NCBI GenBank assembly: GCA_021442155.1
Contig: CM038225.1
Location: 78,690,925 to 78,754,924 of the forward strand
DNA length: 64,000 nucleotides
Direction: 5' to 3'
Origin: Cymbidium sinense
Taxonomy: Eukaryota; Streptophyta; Magnoliopsida; Asparagales; Orchidaceae
In this document: positions 33,768-46,740 of the stretch, one piece after another
Layout: the number at the start of each line of letters is the position of its first letter
Position numbering within the stretch: position 1 is the first letter of the stretch
Position numbers and translations under genes: made by a program
Notes under the pieces: generated by a model
The model's database searches: none
Seen by the model: the letters and a program-made list of their open reading frames with translations, nothing else
Told to the model about the DNA's origin: nothing

Positions 33768-35927
33768 AATTTCTCAAACTATAGCTTTAGGCCTCTATGT
33801 GTTAGTCTTTTATGAAAGTAATCTCTATGTCGATGGAACCTAGTCGTTGGATGTGATTGCATGCTCTCTTAGATGGTGTGGGATCCGTTTGATCCAAATC
33901 CAAGCTCGGGTGAGCTCGGATCAAATGGATAAAGCTAAACTCATCTCTTGCCACTCATGAATGGGATAGATCACAAGCCATCCATCTCACGTGATCGAGA
34001 TGAATGGCTTTGATCAAATCCCGCGGTAGATCCATCAATTCCCCCCCTTCACCCTTGATTAAACTGTGGCCGTCCGATCTAAGTGCGTCCACCGCCGCTG
34101 AGTCAGCGCACGGATGTGATAACTTAAATAACCATTCCCGTCATGCCACGTGAAAACACGCCGCGTTAGCAACCACATGGCCTGATGGGATTAGGGGTTT
34201 AATTAGGCCTAATTAATTAGTTTTTAATCACAAAACTTCCTAAAATCATAACTAATTATAAAAAATCCAAAAAATGCAAACTTAGGATCATTTTGAAGAT
34301 ATTTCAGAGAGGATCTAAGAAAATTATAATTATTTAATTTTGAATAGTGACTTTGGCTTAATTAAGGTTTATTAAAAATCTAATTACTTAATTACACTTT
34401 AATAAGCACTCAATTAATCTCAAATTTTTTGTGAATGTTTAAGAGAACGACCTTTGCCTCCCCTATTTTTTGGAATTTTATTGATTGCTTAATTAGGGAA
34501 ATCATTTGAGTAAGCCCTAATCACTCTTTTAATCCAATTAGTTGTAATTAAGCGATGAAAAATAGCTTGATTAATCATTTGAACATAATTATCCTTGTTA
34601 AACAAAGGATCACTTAGGGAATGTGATTGAAAACATTTTTCATAATTTATTTCCTAAGTATTCTTTACCTTTAAAAATTAAAGTAATTAATGGGATAATG
34701 GAATGATTAATTGGTTAATTAAGTGACTAATCTTCAAAATGAGAAATCAAAACCAAATGGAATGATTAAATGACAAAGGGATTAGGATTGAGGCCTTGCT
34801 CTCGGTCCTTTCCCCTAAGTTAATTTCATCATTCAAATTAAAGCATAATTAAAACATCTAATCAATTCATTAAAAGCCTAATGAAATTTAAATAAAATAA
34901 AAATCAATTCATCCTAACCTAAGCAACCTTTAATTGATCTTGGGTAGCTCTTTGGGTGTTCAATAACCTAAGGTGAGAGATAATGAAATTATGATTGGCT
35001 CACATGTGTGAGAAAATCATAAGAGTAATTAAGTGAGATCCCTTAAGCCTAATTAACTATTAATCATAAGCTAATTGCAATAGGCCCCTTTCATTTCTTA
35101 GGAGCATTGCAAATTTACTTCATGTGATTGCATATCAGATTGGCTTATTATTAATTAGTTAATTAACTTAAGGTGATATAGGTAAGGGATAATTAATTCA
35201 TTTAATTCATACCTTAACCTAATCAAAACAAAAAAGTCAACTTAATTTTTCTTAATTAAACCAAACTAATTCACACATGGGGAAATGGGTTAGGATTAGC
35301 AAACCCTTCTCATATTTCCTAAGTTAAATCAAATTCAAAGATGAAAATGCCTTTAAAGGATTTTGATTCATTGTAAATAACCTTATTTGATATGATTGTC
35401 CTTAGGGATTAATTAGGGTGAATGAAGTCATGTGTTTACATTCCTTTGTTTCTTTCTAATCATGATAAATATTATTTTTCATATGAAAATCATGCATTCA
35501 TTTCTCTTGAAAATTAATTAAATAAAATATTTCATTTTATGTCAAATTGCATGTGTTGGTTAAAATTAAAGATACGAGTGGCTATTATCACTATTAAAGC
35601 AAAATTATTTTCAAAATCTATAAATCAAAGATTATAAATGAAGTAATGCTAGTTGCAAATATTTATATACATCCATGTGATGATAGTATAATAAGTATAA
35701 TGTGAAGTTCTCTTTCCCTACTTTAATATGGATACACATAGGATTTGCAAGTGTATAGTTTATTTAAAAAGAACATAACACTTGCTTAAATCTATTCCTA
35801 TGCATTTCCATGTTAAGACCTAGGAAGAACTTCATATTTCACATGCAAACCATTCATCCAAATCAAACATAATTTTTTGCATGATTCCTTATCCATTTGG
35901 TTCATTCATATGTATTTGAGAAAAGTG

Positions 35928-36300
35928 GTATATTAGTCTAGATATCTCGGGGCTGCGAGGCTTTAAATAGCCATAAGTTGGTCTTGTACCTTACGCCCTT
36001 GGTGTAGAAAACAATGACACTATACTCGCTTAAAACTCTTATACATATGCATGTGTGATGTGGCTAATGAATAAAGAATCAAAAAATCAAATAAATAAAA
36101 CATAATTTTTTTGCATTGATTTTCTTATCCTTGTAGTTATTCATACATTTACATGTATCTAAGAAAAGTAGTATATTAGTCCGGACATCCCGAGATTGCG
36201 AGGCTTTAAGTAGCCCTAAGTAGGTCTCGTACCTTACGCCCCTGGTGTAGAAAATAATGGCACCATACTCACTTATAACTATTATACATGTGGATGTGTA
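35928..36300. repeat. Paired cassette of family B (B1)
   Basis: Two copies, starting at 35928 and 36171, each with GTATATTAGTC, GAGGCTTTAA(A/G)TAGCC, CGTACCTTACGCCC-like and GGTGTAGAAAA segments. The same pair, 240 bp apart, occurs in B2a (55965, 56205) and, inverted, in B3 (around 16680-16760 and 16910-16990). The duplication predates the spread of the family. Confidence 0.75.
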
Positions 36301-37514
36301 TTTAGCTAATGGATGAAAAATCCATCTTTTCTATATAACAAAAACATGCATTCATGATCCAATTAATAAAATGGAATATTTAAATTTTCAAAATACATTT
36401 CTTTGCATTTATCATCAAAGTATGCTAAGATTTGCATTTCATGTATAAACATGCTTAGGATTATTCATACACATGGTATACATGATGGAAATAAATGAAT
36501 GGGTGTGTGTTATGTCATGGTAATCCACCCTAACTAATCCTAAAATGCCTTTATTATTGAATAGAGCTATTTAGAATGAATCTAAACTTAGGATTAATTA
36601 AAACACATAATAAACCATTCACGAAAAGAAATTCATTAATCAATTTACCTTAGAAATTATTTAAGGTAGGGATAAAAGAGAGACTCTCCCTCTTTTTCTT
36701 ATCTTTATAACACTTAGTTGCTAAGTGTAAGTTATATGAAACAAAAGAAAACATTAAGTGAAAATCATCAAATCATCTAAATCACTTAAAGAAAAATCAA
36801 CCCTTCATAAATTAAATCCCTCACACTTATTAAATTATAACCCTAAAGCCTAGTTAGGACATACCACACAAGCTCTAACACATGCCCATTAGGCTAAGTC
36901 ACCATTTCTAGCTTTATATTAGGGCAGTGCATGGTTTGGGGAATGTTTAGTTTTATGATGTATTATTTTAGACTGGATGTTAGGGTACATGTGCGTAGCT
37001 TGAATGTTAGGTTGATATTAGCCTAATCATGTCTTATGTAGGGGGATGTGCTTAAAGGGGCCACTGTAATAAAAATGTAAATACTTTTTATTGTGCAGGT
37101 TGCTTAGCCCCTAAGCGTAGCCCAAGTTAGGACAGGTGGACTTGGTTACCCATATGTGGGGTGCTAAGTCTAAATTATTCCTATAACTGCTTGGGATGTA
37201 TGGTGTGTTTAGCTAATATTTATTTTGCATGTGTAGTTAGATTTACTTTTCTTCCTTTTGATGTAACCTTTGTATTAAGATTAGGATAAGTGTTATGGAG
37301 ATTAAGGATAAGCATTGGTTAAAAGACCATGTGTTATATACCATATGATACCTTTGGAGCAAGCTACATCCCACTCAAGCCAAAAGAAAGAAAGAAATGG
37401 AGCAAATCAAGATGAAGGGATGAAGGACAAGGAGTGAAGAATGGAGGATGAAGAATGAAGACCCCCATAACACTTATCACTTCATAATTATAATTTATTC
37501 TTTCATTATACTGG

Positions 37515-37533
37515 GACATATAAGGGTAGAGCT
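37515..37533 (+). promoter_or_regulatory. Family B second TATA-like site (B1)
   Basis: GACATATAAGGGTAGAGCTC, matching GTTGTATAAGGGTAGAGCTT in B2a (57589-57608) and the B3 version. It is followed by a TACCC segment and CTTTTATTCTTTTG in each copy. Conservation in three copies suggests a function, for example a second promoter or the U3/R border. The segment containing it is deleted from B2b. Confidence 0.45.
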
Positions 37534-38950
37534 CAGTTACCCACATTTCATTTTGGGTTGTATGGCAGTACCCGATCGCACTGGCCTTTTATTCTTTTGT
37601 GATAGCTTTATAAAATTTTTTGATATCTTGTTTAGCTTGTGCATTAGAAATAACATGCCTTTCATAGTTTCTTTATGATTGGTGATTGCTATGTGGTGAA
37701 GTGATTAGGCTCTAAGATAAAATTTTTCTATCCCATTAACAACCCATAACTAAAATTTTAAAATAATTTATAACCTCACATAAAAGCCTAAGAATTAAAT
37801 CAATATAATAAAATTTTAGCAATCCTTAGCTAGATGATGAATGAATAATATCATGCATGTCATAATCTTTCACTTGTTAAGAGAGGGCTTCCATCTATGC
37901 TAGAGAATAAAGGCTTAACCTATAAGAGCCTTTGATGGAAAGACACCTCTTTCTCTCCTGATTTAGCCCACAATGAATTTCTCATGTATTTAGGCATACA
38001 AAATCCTATAGCCTATGTCAAAACAAAAGTCCAAAAATCAAATAAAACTTGACAAAATTTGCAATAGATTTAAGTCATTACTCATGCCCTTCATGATCTA
38101 GTCTCTTAGGTGAGTTTAAGGACTTAGTTTCGAGTAAATAACCTAACCATCTTGCAAAGCATAAGATTTTCTTACATAGATTTAAAGCATAGGAAGAGTT
38201 AACAGGCTGCCACTCCAGGAAGTAATAAGCCCAGTAGTCGGGTGGTTTATTCTCTCTTGTGAAGGTAAACCATATACCCATTTTTCCTTATATTTTGGTC
38301 ATGTTTTGGCCCTCGACAAAGCTCCCTAGATCTAGGATCTGAGGTTGTTGTTTCTCTTTGTGGGCTACAAGCTTAAATCCTCACCTCTTAGGCATTTTTA
38401 TAATCTTGTATTGTCGAATTATAAGTCCTAGATTTTTAATAAAAATTCAACTCAAAGAAATAAGTCTTCTCAAATTCAAATGTATAAAGCCAAACCATAG
38501 GATAGATTGGGGTGCTCACTAAGCTTTCTATTATCATGAGCACTCCTTACTTATCTCCCTTGGTTTCAATAAGAACTCTTCCTCTTTTGGTCCCTCCCAA
38601 TTGATTTTCAAAAATATAACTAATATTTTGATAATACTATCTTTGAATTCGCTGGAGACAACAATCGTCTACTTTAATCAAGAGTATTCTTAAGAGATTC
38701 ATTTTTCTTAGGATGTATTTAACTATGGAGGCTTGCCTCCATAGCCTCCATAGGGAACTTAATGATCTCGATTTAAATAATCCTTACTTTATTTTTCCAT
38801 ATAAAGTAGGGGAAAAATCTCTAGTATATCTGAAAACCTTTATGCCTTAGGAGTCATCATTAGGTGATCAAGTCCATTATAGGATAATTACTTCTATCTC
38901 TCGAGATAGTACACTATTCTTTAATGTCATACTTGATCACCCTAATAAGA

Positions 38951-39960
38951 TTCTTCCAGTGCTGCTATGTACAAGATGAGAGGATTCCCTAGGATTGGTG
39001 CTGTAAGGATAGACATATTCAATAGATACTTCTTATTACTATCGAAAGCCTCTTGACTTTCTTTGTCCCATTTGAAAGGAGTGTCTTTCTTCATCAATCA
39101 TGCAAATGGTTGACATCTACTGATAGATTTGAAATAAATCTTCTGATAAATGCAAGATGTCCATATATAGAATAAAGTTGACGAAGGCTCCTTGAAGGAT
39201 ATTTCAACAATTGATTTAATTTTTTTGGGGTCAATTTCATTCCCTCTGTAGCGTACAACATATCCAAGAAACTTTCCTGAGGAGACTCCAAAGGCTCACT
39301 TGAGATGATTCATCTTAAGATCATATTTTCTAATTCTTTCAAAGATGATTCTCAAGTCATCAAGATGATCTCTGCGATCTATACTTTTGACAACATGGTC
39401 ACCAACGTAGCATTCTACTTTTTGATGAATCAACATGTCGAATATGTGTGTCATAGCCCTTTGGTACATAGTGTCAGAATTCTTCAACCCAAAGGGCATG
39501 ATTGTGTAGCAGTATATGGCAATTGACATCCTGAAAGAGGTATGCTTCTCGTCTTTAGGAGCCATCTTGATTTGATTATAACCTGACAATCCGTCCATAA
39601 ATGAGAACATGTCATGGTTTAAAGTATTGTTCACCAACATTTCTGATATAGGGAGCGAAAAGTCATCCTTTGTACATGCTCTATTTAAGTTCCTGAAGTT
39701 GATACAGATATGAATCTGACCTTTATTCTTCATTGGGATAATATTAGCTCTCCAGTCGGTATATTTTTCTTCTTGAATGAAACCAGCTTCTATAAGCTTT
39801 TTGGTTTCTCTAATCACATGCTCTTCATTCTCCATTCTCATTCACCTGGAAGCTTGCTTGATCGGTGATGCATCTAGTTTGATTACTAGTCTATGAACCT
39901 CCATATCAAGGGATAAGCCTAGCATCTCAGCATATGTCCAAGCAAAGTAGTCCTTGAATT
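38951..39960 (-). pseudogene. Element A reverse transcriptase pseudogene (with start of RNase H)
   Basis: Read right to left. EFKDYFAWTYAEMLGL (about 39960-39910) is the pol segment before RT. The RT frame at 39841-39296 has AGFIQEEKYTDWRANIIPMK, CINFRNLNRA, FSFMDGLSGYNQIKM (first catalytic Asp present), MPFGLKNSDTMYQRAM, and ECYVGDHVVKS, where the YxDD box has lost its first Asp to Gly. A frame change then leads to 39291-39094 with LRQLYSIYGHLAFIRRFISNLS, and PFKWDKESQEAF and LYIAALEE (about 39070-38955) open the RNase H domain. Coding stops abruptly at the B1 junction. The enzyme would copy retrotransposon RNA to cDNA; loss of the Asp and the frame breaks make it inactive. Motifs are Tat-clade Gypsy. 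Confidence 0.88.
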
Positions 39961-41075
39961 CACAAAGCAGTGTTTTAATTTACCACTTTATCTTTAGGAA
40001 GTAGATCACTGATAAACATTGGGTGAAGATCCTCCTCAGTTCCCAGATTAATCTTTTTGAGTTCATCCATAGTAGCCGCCTGCCCACCATCCTCAAGTTC
40101 TTCAAGCGCTAACTTGGCTTCCACTTTTTCATCACTTGCAAGATTGACTTTAAAGAAGTCATCTTCATTTTCATTGTCATTTTTATTTCTACTCGGTTAT
40201 AACATAACATGCATTTTCTTGTAGATAATTATCTTGGATGAGCCCAAGGCCTCTGGTAGTGTGTTTGTTTCTTCTACCAATAGTTTAAGAACCTTTTGGG
40301 TACCACATCATTTCAAAGAGTTTAGTTCTTTGTCTACATGCTCCGGTATGGACCCTATGTTTGGGCATTAGCCCCTTCATTTTTGGAGAATAGTATTTTG
40401 GCATCAGTGTAGGCATAGCTTCTTCCTCTTCCGATAATTATATTATCCAATTAGGATCTTCTCCTTGACATCCCTTGGATTTATAAAATATGCTTTGTGG
40501 CTCATGCTTTCCATGGAGAGGAGGTACATAGAAGGTCACTAGTTCTTCGATATTGTGAACTTCTTGAGGAGTGATTTATTTGAAATGTTAGGAAAGAATA
40601 GGAGTGACTATGAGTGTAGTCTCCACTGTCAATGGATCTATGATAGTTTTGAAGTATGTACATTGCACCTTTCCTTCAAAGCATATTCGAACTCATAATC
40701 AGAGTCAAAATGCTCCTATTAATTCGACACTTTGCTTGAAGATTTATATGAACTTCTGGATTTGGCAGAAGCACATTCGTCTTCTTCTTAAGCATCACTG
40801 CTCAAATGAGGGACAATTCTATTTATTTTGGACTTGTTCTTGATATCTCTAGAGATATTAGAAGCTATCTCCTTTCCTTTAATTGGTTTCTTTTCACCCT
40901 TCTTCTTAACTTATTCTTTTATAGGTTTTGAAGTAGATGCAGCACTTTCTACTATTCTATTACTTTTGATTTCTTTGGAAGAAAGTAACTGGCATCTTGA
41001 TATATCTTCATTTCATGCACTGCAAAAGGTTGCATATCACCCATAATATTATATTCTTCCACATCTTTTATATAT
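39961..41075 (-). pseudogene. Element A protease-RT linker, decayed
   Basis: Minus-strand coding remnants between protease and RT. Near 41070-41010 there is IMGDMQPFAVHEMK, continuing from the protease. Around 40170-40010 lies KVEAKLALEELEDGG followed by LKKINLGTEEDLHPMFIS, the conserved segment before RT in Tat-type pol. The middle (about 40200-41000) is full of stops and frame changes. Plus-strand reading frames across here are shadows. Confidence 0.65.
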
Positions 41076-41730
41076 ATCATACACTGATGCAGTGTAGATG
41101 GGACAATGCCATATTCATGAAGTCATGGTCAACCCAAAAGAGCTCTGAATGAGGTGTCTGCATCGACGACATGAAATTTGGCTTATGTATAAAGATCTCT
41201 GAATCTAAGAGGAAGGATGAATGATCCAACAATTTTCTATCCTTTCTCATTAAAACTTGGACCAAGATTTTATCTCATCTCAGATGTTGCACATCTAGAG
41301 ATAGCCACTTGAGGGTTTGTAGATTTATAAGATTCATGGAGGAACCAGGATCAATTAAGATCCATGGTATTATAATTTCATCACTTTCAGCTGTAACATA
41401 TAGAGGGTGATTGTTCTCTATAGTTCCAAGCATGAGATCTTCTTCTAAAAATGTGATGGTCAGAGGGTCTTGAGCATGCAAAGCCTCCATTAGAGAGCAT
41501 TTAGCAAAATATGCTTCAAACTTGTCCAGCTCTTTAAGAGGTTCAATTAGAGTATTAAGGAGATCTTCTGACATTAGAAGTGCTTCATATATGTTGAGCT
41601 GTGCCAAAATTTTTCTTAAGTAGGATAGAATGTTGTAGTTGATCCCCTTATTTGGTGAAGGCTTCTTATTTGCATCCTTAGGGATGGCTTTTTCATCACT
41701 TTCAATCTCATTTTCATTATGTTTATTCAT
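41076..41730 (-). pseudogene. Element A aspartic protease pseudogene
   Basis: The 151-codon frame 41730-41275 contains LMLGTIENNHPLYVT and the retropepsin active-site segment ILIDPGSSMNLI (DPGSS at 41353-41339). After a frame change the protein continues as ADTSFRALLG, then two TGA codons a residue apart, then LHEYGIVPSTLHQCM (about 41160-41070), all typical of Tat-type Gypsy pol. The stops stand where the family has Arg and Trp, as expected from C-to-T decay. The protease would cut the Gag-Pol polyprotein. The active-site motif survives, but the chain is broken. Confidence 0.82.
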
Positions 41731-41749
41731 TTTCCCCTTCTTCTATTAA

Positions 41750-44700
41750 GATCGTAGTACTCATCCACTTCTCAACTATAGTTGGGCTTCCTCTTTTGGA
41801 TCTAAATTTTTAGATGAATTGGTTACTTCAGCATTGGTTTTTATTCCATCTAATGATAAGCTTAAAGATTCAGAATCACAGGCCAATTTATTTTTTTCAT
41901 GTCTACGACCATGATAGGCTCTGATTCATCTTCATATGGAAAATAGAGTTCCCCTGAGCTGTCATTAGCATCATGTACCATCATACAAGATTCAGTGGGA
42001 AGTTCTTCATCTTCTTCCCCCGTTTCTTCATTGATCTAAAGCTTGGTAATGAAATCAACAAGTATGATGGGTTGTCTTGCTGGCTACTGGTAATCATTCA
42101 TATTATTGAAGATCTTTTGTGTTACAGTCTATTTCTTTTTCTTTAATTTATTCTTTGGCCTGGTAGACTTTCTGGCCTTCCCTTGTGGGACTTGGCTAGG
42201 TTGTCTCTCATACCGAGATGAGCTAGCATTTCCATAATATCTTCGAGTGGATGATGTTGAGGCAAACACGTCTAACCTTGAATTTTCTTTTAATTCAAGC
42301 ATAGGCTTAAGTGGTGACTTCCACTTAATGCATGAGACACCTTCCAATTGTCTCAACATTTTTGCAATCTTCTTTGAAACTGATATTTCCTATTCTTCAT
42401 CATCGATTGATTTCTCCTTGCCTCTACCTTTGCATGATAACACTGGAGAGGAAGTTATTACCTTGGTGGATTCTTTCTTTAGATAGATTAGTACACTATC
42501 TGATAGTGTGAATTATCCATTTTTGTATTTTCTTTCTAGCCAATCCTTGAATATATAAAAATTCTCAATAGGACGGCTAAGCACTCAATGATATGGACAA
42601 TAATTTGGATTATCAATCTGCCTAGCTTCTTTAGGTCTTTTACACTCTGGTAGTTGGAGGCCTACTTTGAGTGCATGCTTAAATAATTTAGCTACACTTT
42701 CCCTCTTAAAGGAATACTCTTTGTTCAGCTTTTCCTTGAGGGTTTTGTCTATTGAGTCATTTGCTCCTTTCACTTACTTTAGTTGCTCACCTTCACTGAA
42801 GCGGCCTCAAGGCACATCATTTCCTTCAAGCACGAGCTTGGGCTAGAACGAATTGAAAACTACTTTGGTCTATCTTAGTAAGAGGGTTGCTTTCCTTTTA
42901 TCCACATTGTAGGCTATTCGCATCCCTTTATCCTTCTTGAAGGAGGTAAGATGTGTTTCACCCTTCTTTAGGTCTAGAGCTTTGCCTCTTTCAATTTTAT
43001 CTGGATGGCTATCAGAGCTCATTAGGTTTAATTTCTCAAATTTAGTCACTCTATTAAGCAGATCCTAAAAAGTGGTAATTGAAGCCATGAAGAGATAAGA
43101 CACCATCTTGTCATCGATGTTACCCATAGGTAGTTGGATTGCATGCTTCTCTTCTAATTATTGGTCACACTTCATGCTCATATTTTGCCGTGATGTATCT
43201 AGTTACTAACTCTTCTTTCTTTCTTTTCTCAAGGGCGAGATCAGCAATAGTTGTCTTCTTGATTGCACTGGCGAACCTTTTGACAAACATATTTTCAAAT
43301 TCTACAAAATTTTAGACTGAGTCATTTGGCAAATCAGCATACCATTCGAAAGTAGTGGAAGTCAGATTGTTGACAAACTAGCGGAACAATAATGCATCAT
43401 TGCCTCCTGTGTTGCCGTAGGATGCCTTGAATTAGGCTAGATGCTATTCGGGTTACCATTACCGTCAAATGTATTGAACTTTGGTACTGAATAACCCTTT
43501 GGATATGGAGTTTAGTTATACTCCGTAGGATATAGATGACCTTTGTTCACTAACTTTTCTACCTGCTCTGCAGCTACAATACCTTCAGACGTGCTTGGAA
43601 CATTTTGAGAAGCAGGCTGACGAGATAACTCGTTCACTTCAACCCTCCCTTGAGGATTACCGGGCACTAGTAGAGGCTTGATGATTGTTTAGAGGAGCAG
43701 GTGTTAGACCTACTACAACATTTCTTTGCATCAACTACATCATCACAGTCATCTGCATCATCATTTCATTCATTTTTATGTTCAGTTGTGTAATCTTTTT
43801 ATGTTTGGCTTTCATTTGATGCTAGATTTATTTCTGTGCCTTGGCCAAAAAGGTTGTGTCTATGAAAGTGAGATATTCTTCCCTCTCTTCTTTTTGTTCC
43901 TCTTCCAAAGAACCAGAGGATGCTTCCTCTACTTGGACATTCTATTGTTCTCCAAGTTAAGGGGGAGACGCGACTGTACGACGCCTATGTTGATATTGGC
44001 GCATGATAGATGGCTCGCCGACTTGTTGTACCATGTATACCACTTCGATGGTCATGGTATCATCTTCTTCTTGTTCATCCTCTTGGACACAGATCTCTGA
44101 TCGATGTCTCCAATGGACTTTTGGCAACAAGTACGGAATAGAAATTTCTTGGATTGGGGGGCTACGATCGAAGTTAAGATCTTCTCGATGGGCCGGAGTT
44201 AATTGGTGATGGGATCCCTTAAAGGATTCTCTAGGGTGTCGACTGTTAGAGACTTTATCAACTGGGACCTTCTTCTTAGGTTCCCACTGATGATGAATTT
44301 GAGTTGGGGTGGATTTCTAGGAGTGCACACTAGATGTCACACCAATGCTTTTCTCCAAGAAAATTTCTTTTGAGACCTAGGCCTCCCTATCTACTTCCCC
44401 TTCCACTGAGACCTTTTGACGGTGAATTCTTAGACACGTGGTCCAAGTGTCACGCCCCGATGCTCACCATGCATGACTTGAGTTGGTTGGCTTCTTGCCA
44501 AAATTATGGGAGGTCTCATTGGAGGACTTGCTTTAACCTCCTTGATGATAGGACCTTGATATTTCTTTTTCATTAGTCTTCTCTCCTTAGCAACTTTGAG
44601 GACCCGATGCACTCTTGTAAATATAGTTTCGGGTTTTCTCACTGGAGGAATGGGAGCCTAATGTTGTTGGGTCTAGAAAGACTACTTAATATGACTAGTA

Positions 44701-44814
44701 TAGTTGTTCTAATTTACCCATCTTAGGCTATCAAATCTATTGTGGGTTGGAACACTCGCTGCTGGTTTCAAATTGGTTGTGCAGCTGGTTGTACAGGTAG
44801 TAGTTGTTGAGCAC
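41750..44814 (-). pseudogene. Element A gag pseudogene, main part
   Basis: Read right to left. 44642-44430 aligns with the left gag copy (RVHRVLKVAKERRLMKKKY). The retrotransposon gag domain lies at about 43380-43200 with TFEWYADLPNDS, FVEFENMFVKRF and TIADLALEKRK. 42773-42585 has FKHALKVGLQLPECKRP and NPNYCPYH, then RPIENFYIFKDWLE (about 42560-42520), the nucleocapsid-side segment. 42359-42129 is a basic tail ending in a Lys run. Many stops and frame changes are present. The coding is interrupted at 44815 by the B2 insertion and its 5' part resumes at 59091-59559. Plus-strand frames at 43726-44576 are shadows. Confidence 0.8.
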
Positions 44815-46740
44815 TGTTAACCTCACTTTTAGAGTGAGTTTTCAACTTCCTCATCATAGATCTAGGACTCTTACAGACACTAAGAGCTCCTTAGTCTTAA
44901 GACACTTCTAGTGATTAGGTGAACACTTAACCTAATTCTAGAGACTTAGAAGAGTTAACTACTAGAATAGGTTGTGCCCTAGGGACTTAGGAAGACTTGC
45001 CTACCCTATAGCCTAAACCCAATCCATATTTTCCTTCTTAAACCAAACCTCAAATTCATACCAAACCAAACCAAATTTCCAAGACTCATAATCAATCTAA
45101 TGACCAAATCCAAACTCAAAACTTCTCCATAAAATTCCATGTTTAAATTCATAACCCTTTTCTAAGCCCTTTGATTTCATCTTATGGATTTAGCCTTTAC
45201 CAAATCCAAATCAATCCCAATTTATTTGATTTTTCTCAAATATCAATTCAATCTTTCAATCAAACTATCAGATTTTAATTCAAATCCAACTTCAAATGAT
45301 TCATTCTCATGATCAAATCCAAACTTAATGAAATTTCTTCTAAGTTGTTTTGACCCACATCCACGAGCTTGGTCAAATTTGGTTCGAAATCACTCCAAAC
45401 TCAAGTGATTTTCTCATGAATCATTTATATCTTTATTTATTTTCCTAAATATAAATGAAATATAAATTCAAATAGCCAACACCAAATCCAAAATTAAACC
45501 AAAATCTAATTTATACCCTTTAAGCCAATTCCTTGAAGTTGGCCAAATCCTATCCAAATCAAATAAAAATCAATGGATTTTCTCTTGAAACAGTCATTCC
45601 TTCAATCATCTATCCAAATATAAATGAAATCTATAATCATCAGGCCAAATCAAAATCAACTCAAGTCAAACCCAACCAAGCCCATTTAACTTAAATAATT
45701 CAAATGAGCCAAAACTCATTTGAACCCAAACCAATTGCAATTGAATTTATATTTCAATCTCAAATCCATATATAAACTCAACCAAATCAAACCCAACTCA
45801 AATCAAACCAACTAAACCCAATTGGTTCACTTGACCCAAAGTGGCCAATTTAACCTACATGAACAAAAATCAAATTCAATCCAAATTAAAGTGAATTAAG
45901 CCAAACCAAACTTCATGTCATGATTGTTGATCATCCTAAGTTAATCAATTATCATGAATTGGGTCAAACCAAGTTAACCTAGCCCATTTGACCAAAGTCA
46001 ACCCTTTAACCCATATGAACCTAAACTAGCCAAATTGCAACCTAAACCAAATTAATTGCAACCAATGGCTCAAGTTCATTCTAAATTGATTATTGAACTT
46101 GACCAAACCCAAACCAAGCCATGATTAAAGCCAATTTTGTCAAATGGGTCAAATTGGTCAACTTAGCCCAAATTGACCTAAAGGATCAACTTGGCCAAAA
46201 TCCAAATTAAACCAAATTGATTGAAACCAATTGAACCAATATACTCCAAATGATCATTTGAACTTGACCCAACCCTTAGTTTGACTCAATTTGACCAATT
46301 TGTCAACCTAACTCGATTTGACCCCATTTAGCCCAAATGGGTCAAATTGACCCAAATTAAACCAAATGAACTCCAAATGACATGAAATTTGGTCCAACTC
46401 ACTTTTGACTCATTTCAAATCTGCTCAAATCAAATCCAATATCAAATGACCACTTTGCCCTTAAATCAAGGGCATCCTATGAGAAAAGACAGTCACCTAA
46501 GTGGTCATTTCTCTTCTTTGGTCACTTGATACTCATCCATTGGTCCACCTAGGCACTAAGGACACTGATCATCTGACCCAAGAGGTGGTTGGGGTAGCCA
46601 TGACTCATAGGGAGGTGAATTCACCTCACCACTCCCATTGTAACACTTATCATGAAGGACTTCCACCTCTCCTTGCCAGGACACTCATTTGTCCTTCATG
46701 ACAGCCACTTCCCATGCCTAAGCTAAACAAAATGAGCCAT

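Larger units (their letters stand above)
30915..38950 (+). mobile_element. Family B element copy B1, inserted in element A RNase H
   Basis: Starts TGTTGACCTCACTTTTGGAG, the same start seen at 44815 and 46741. It runs about 8.0 kb without any reading frame that resembles a protein. Sections in order: A/C-rich, TTGACC-dense DNA (to about 33050); a promoter/leader-like segment (33350-33770); AT-rich DNA with many TTAATTA phrases (34200-35560); a paired cassette 243 bp apart (35928 and 36171); a second TATA-like site (37515-37533); and a 3' part ending at about 38950 with CACCCTAATAAG. Compared with B2 copies, the final stretch of about 60 bp up to AAACA is missing, together with about 200 bp of element A coding. 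The right edge is therefore a deletion. Confidence 0.8.

Noticed and set aside
43726..44576. Plus-strand frames of up to 124 codons
   Set aside because: They lie opposite minus-strand gag with recognisable motifs and are His/Leu/Phe-rich shadows.
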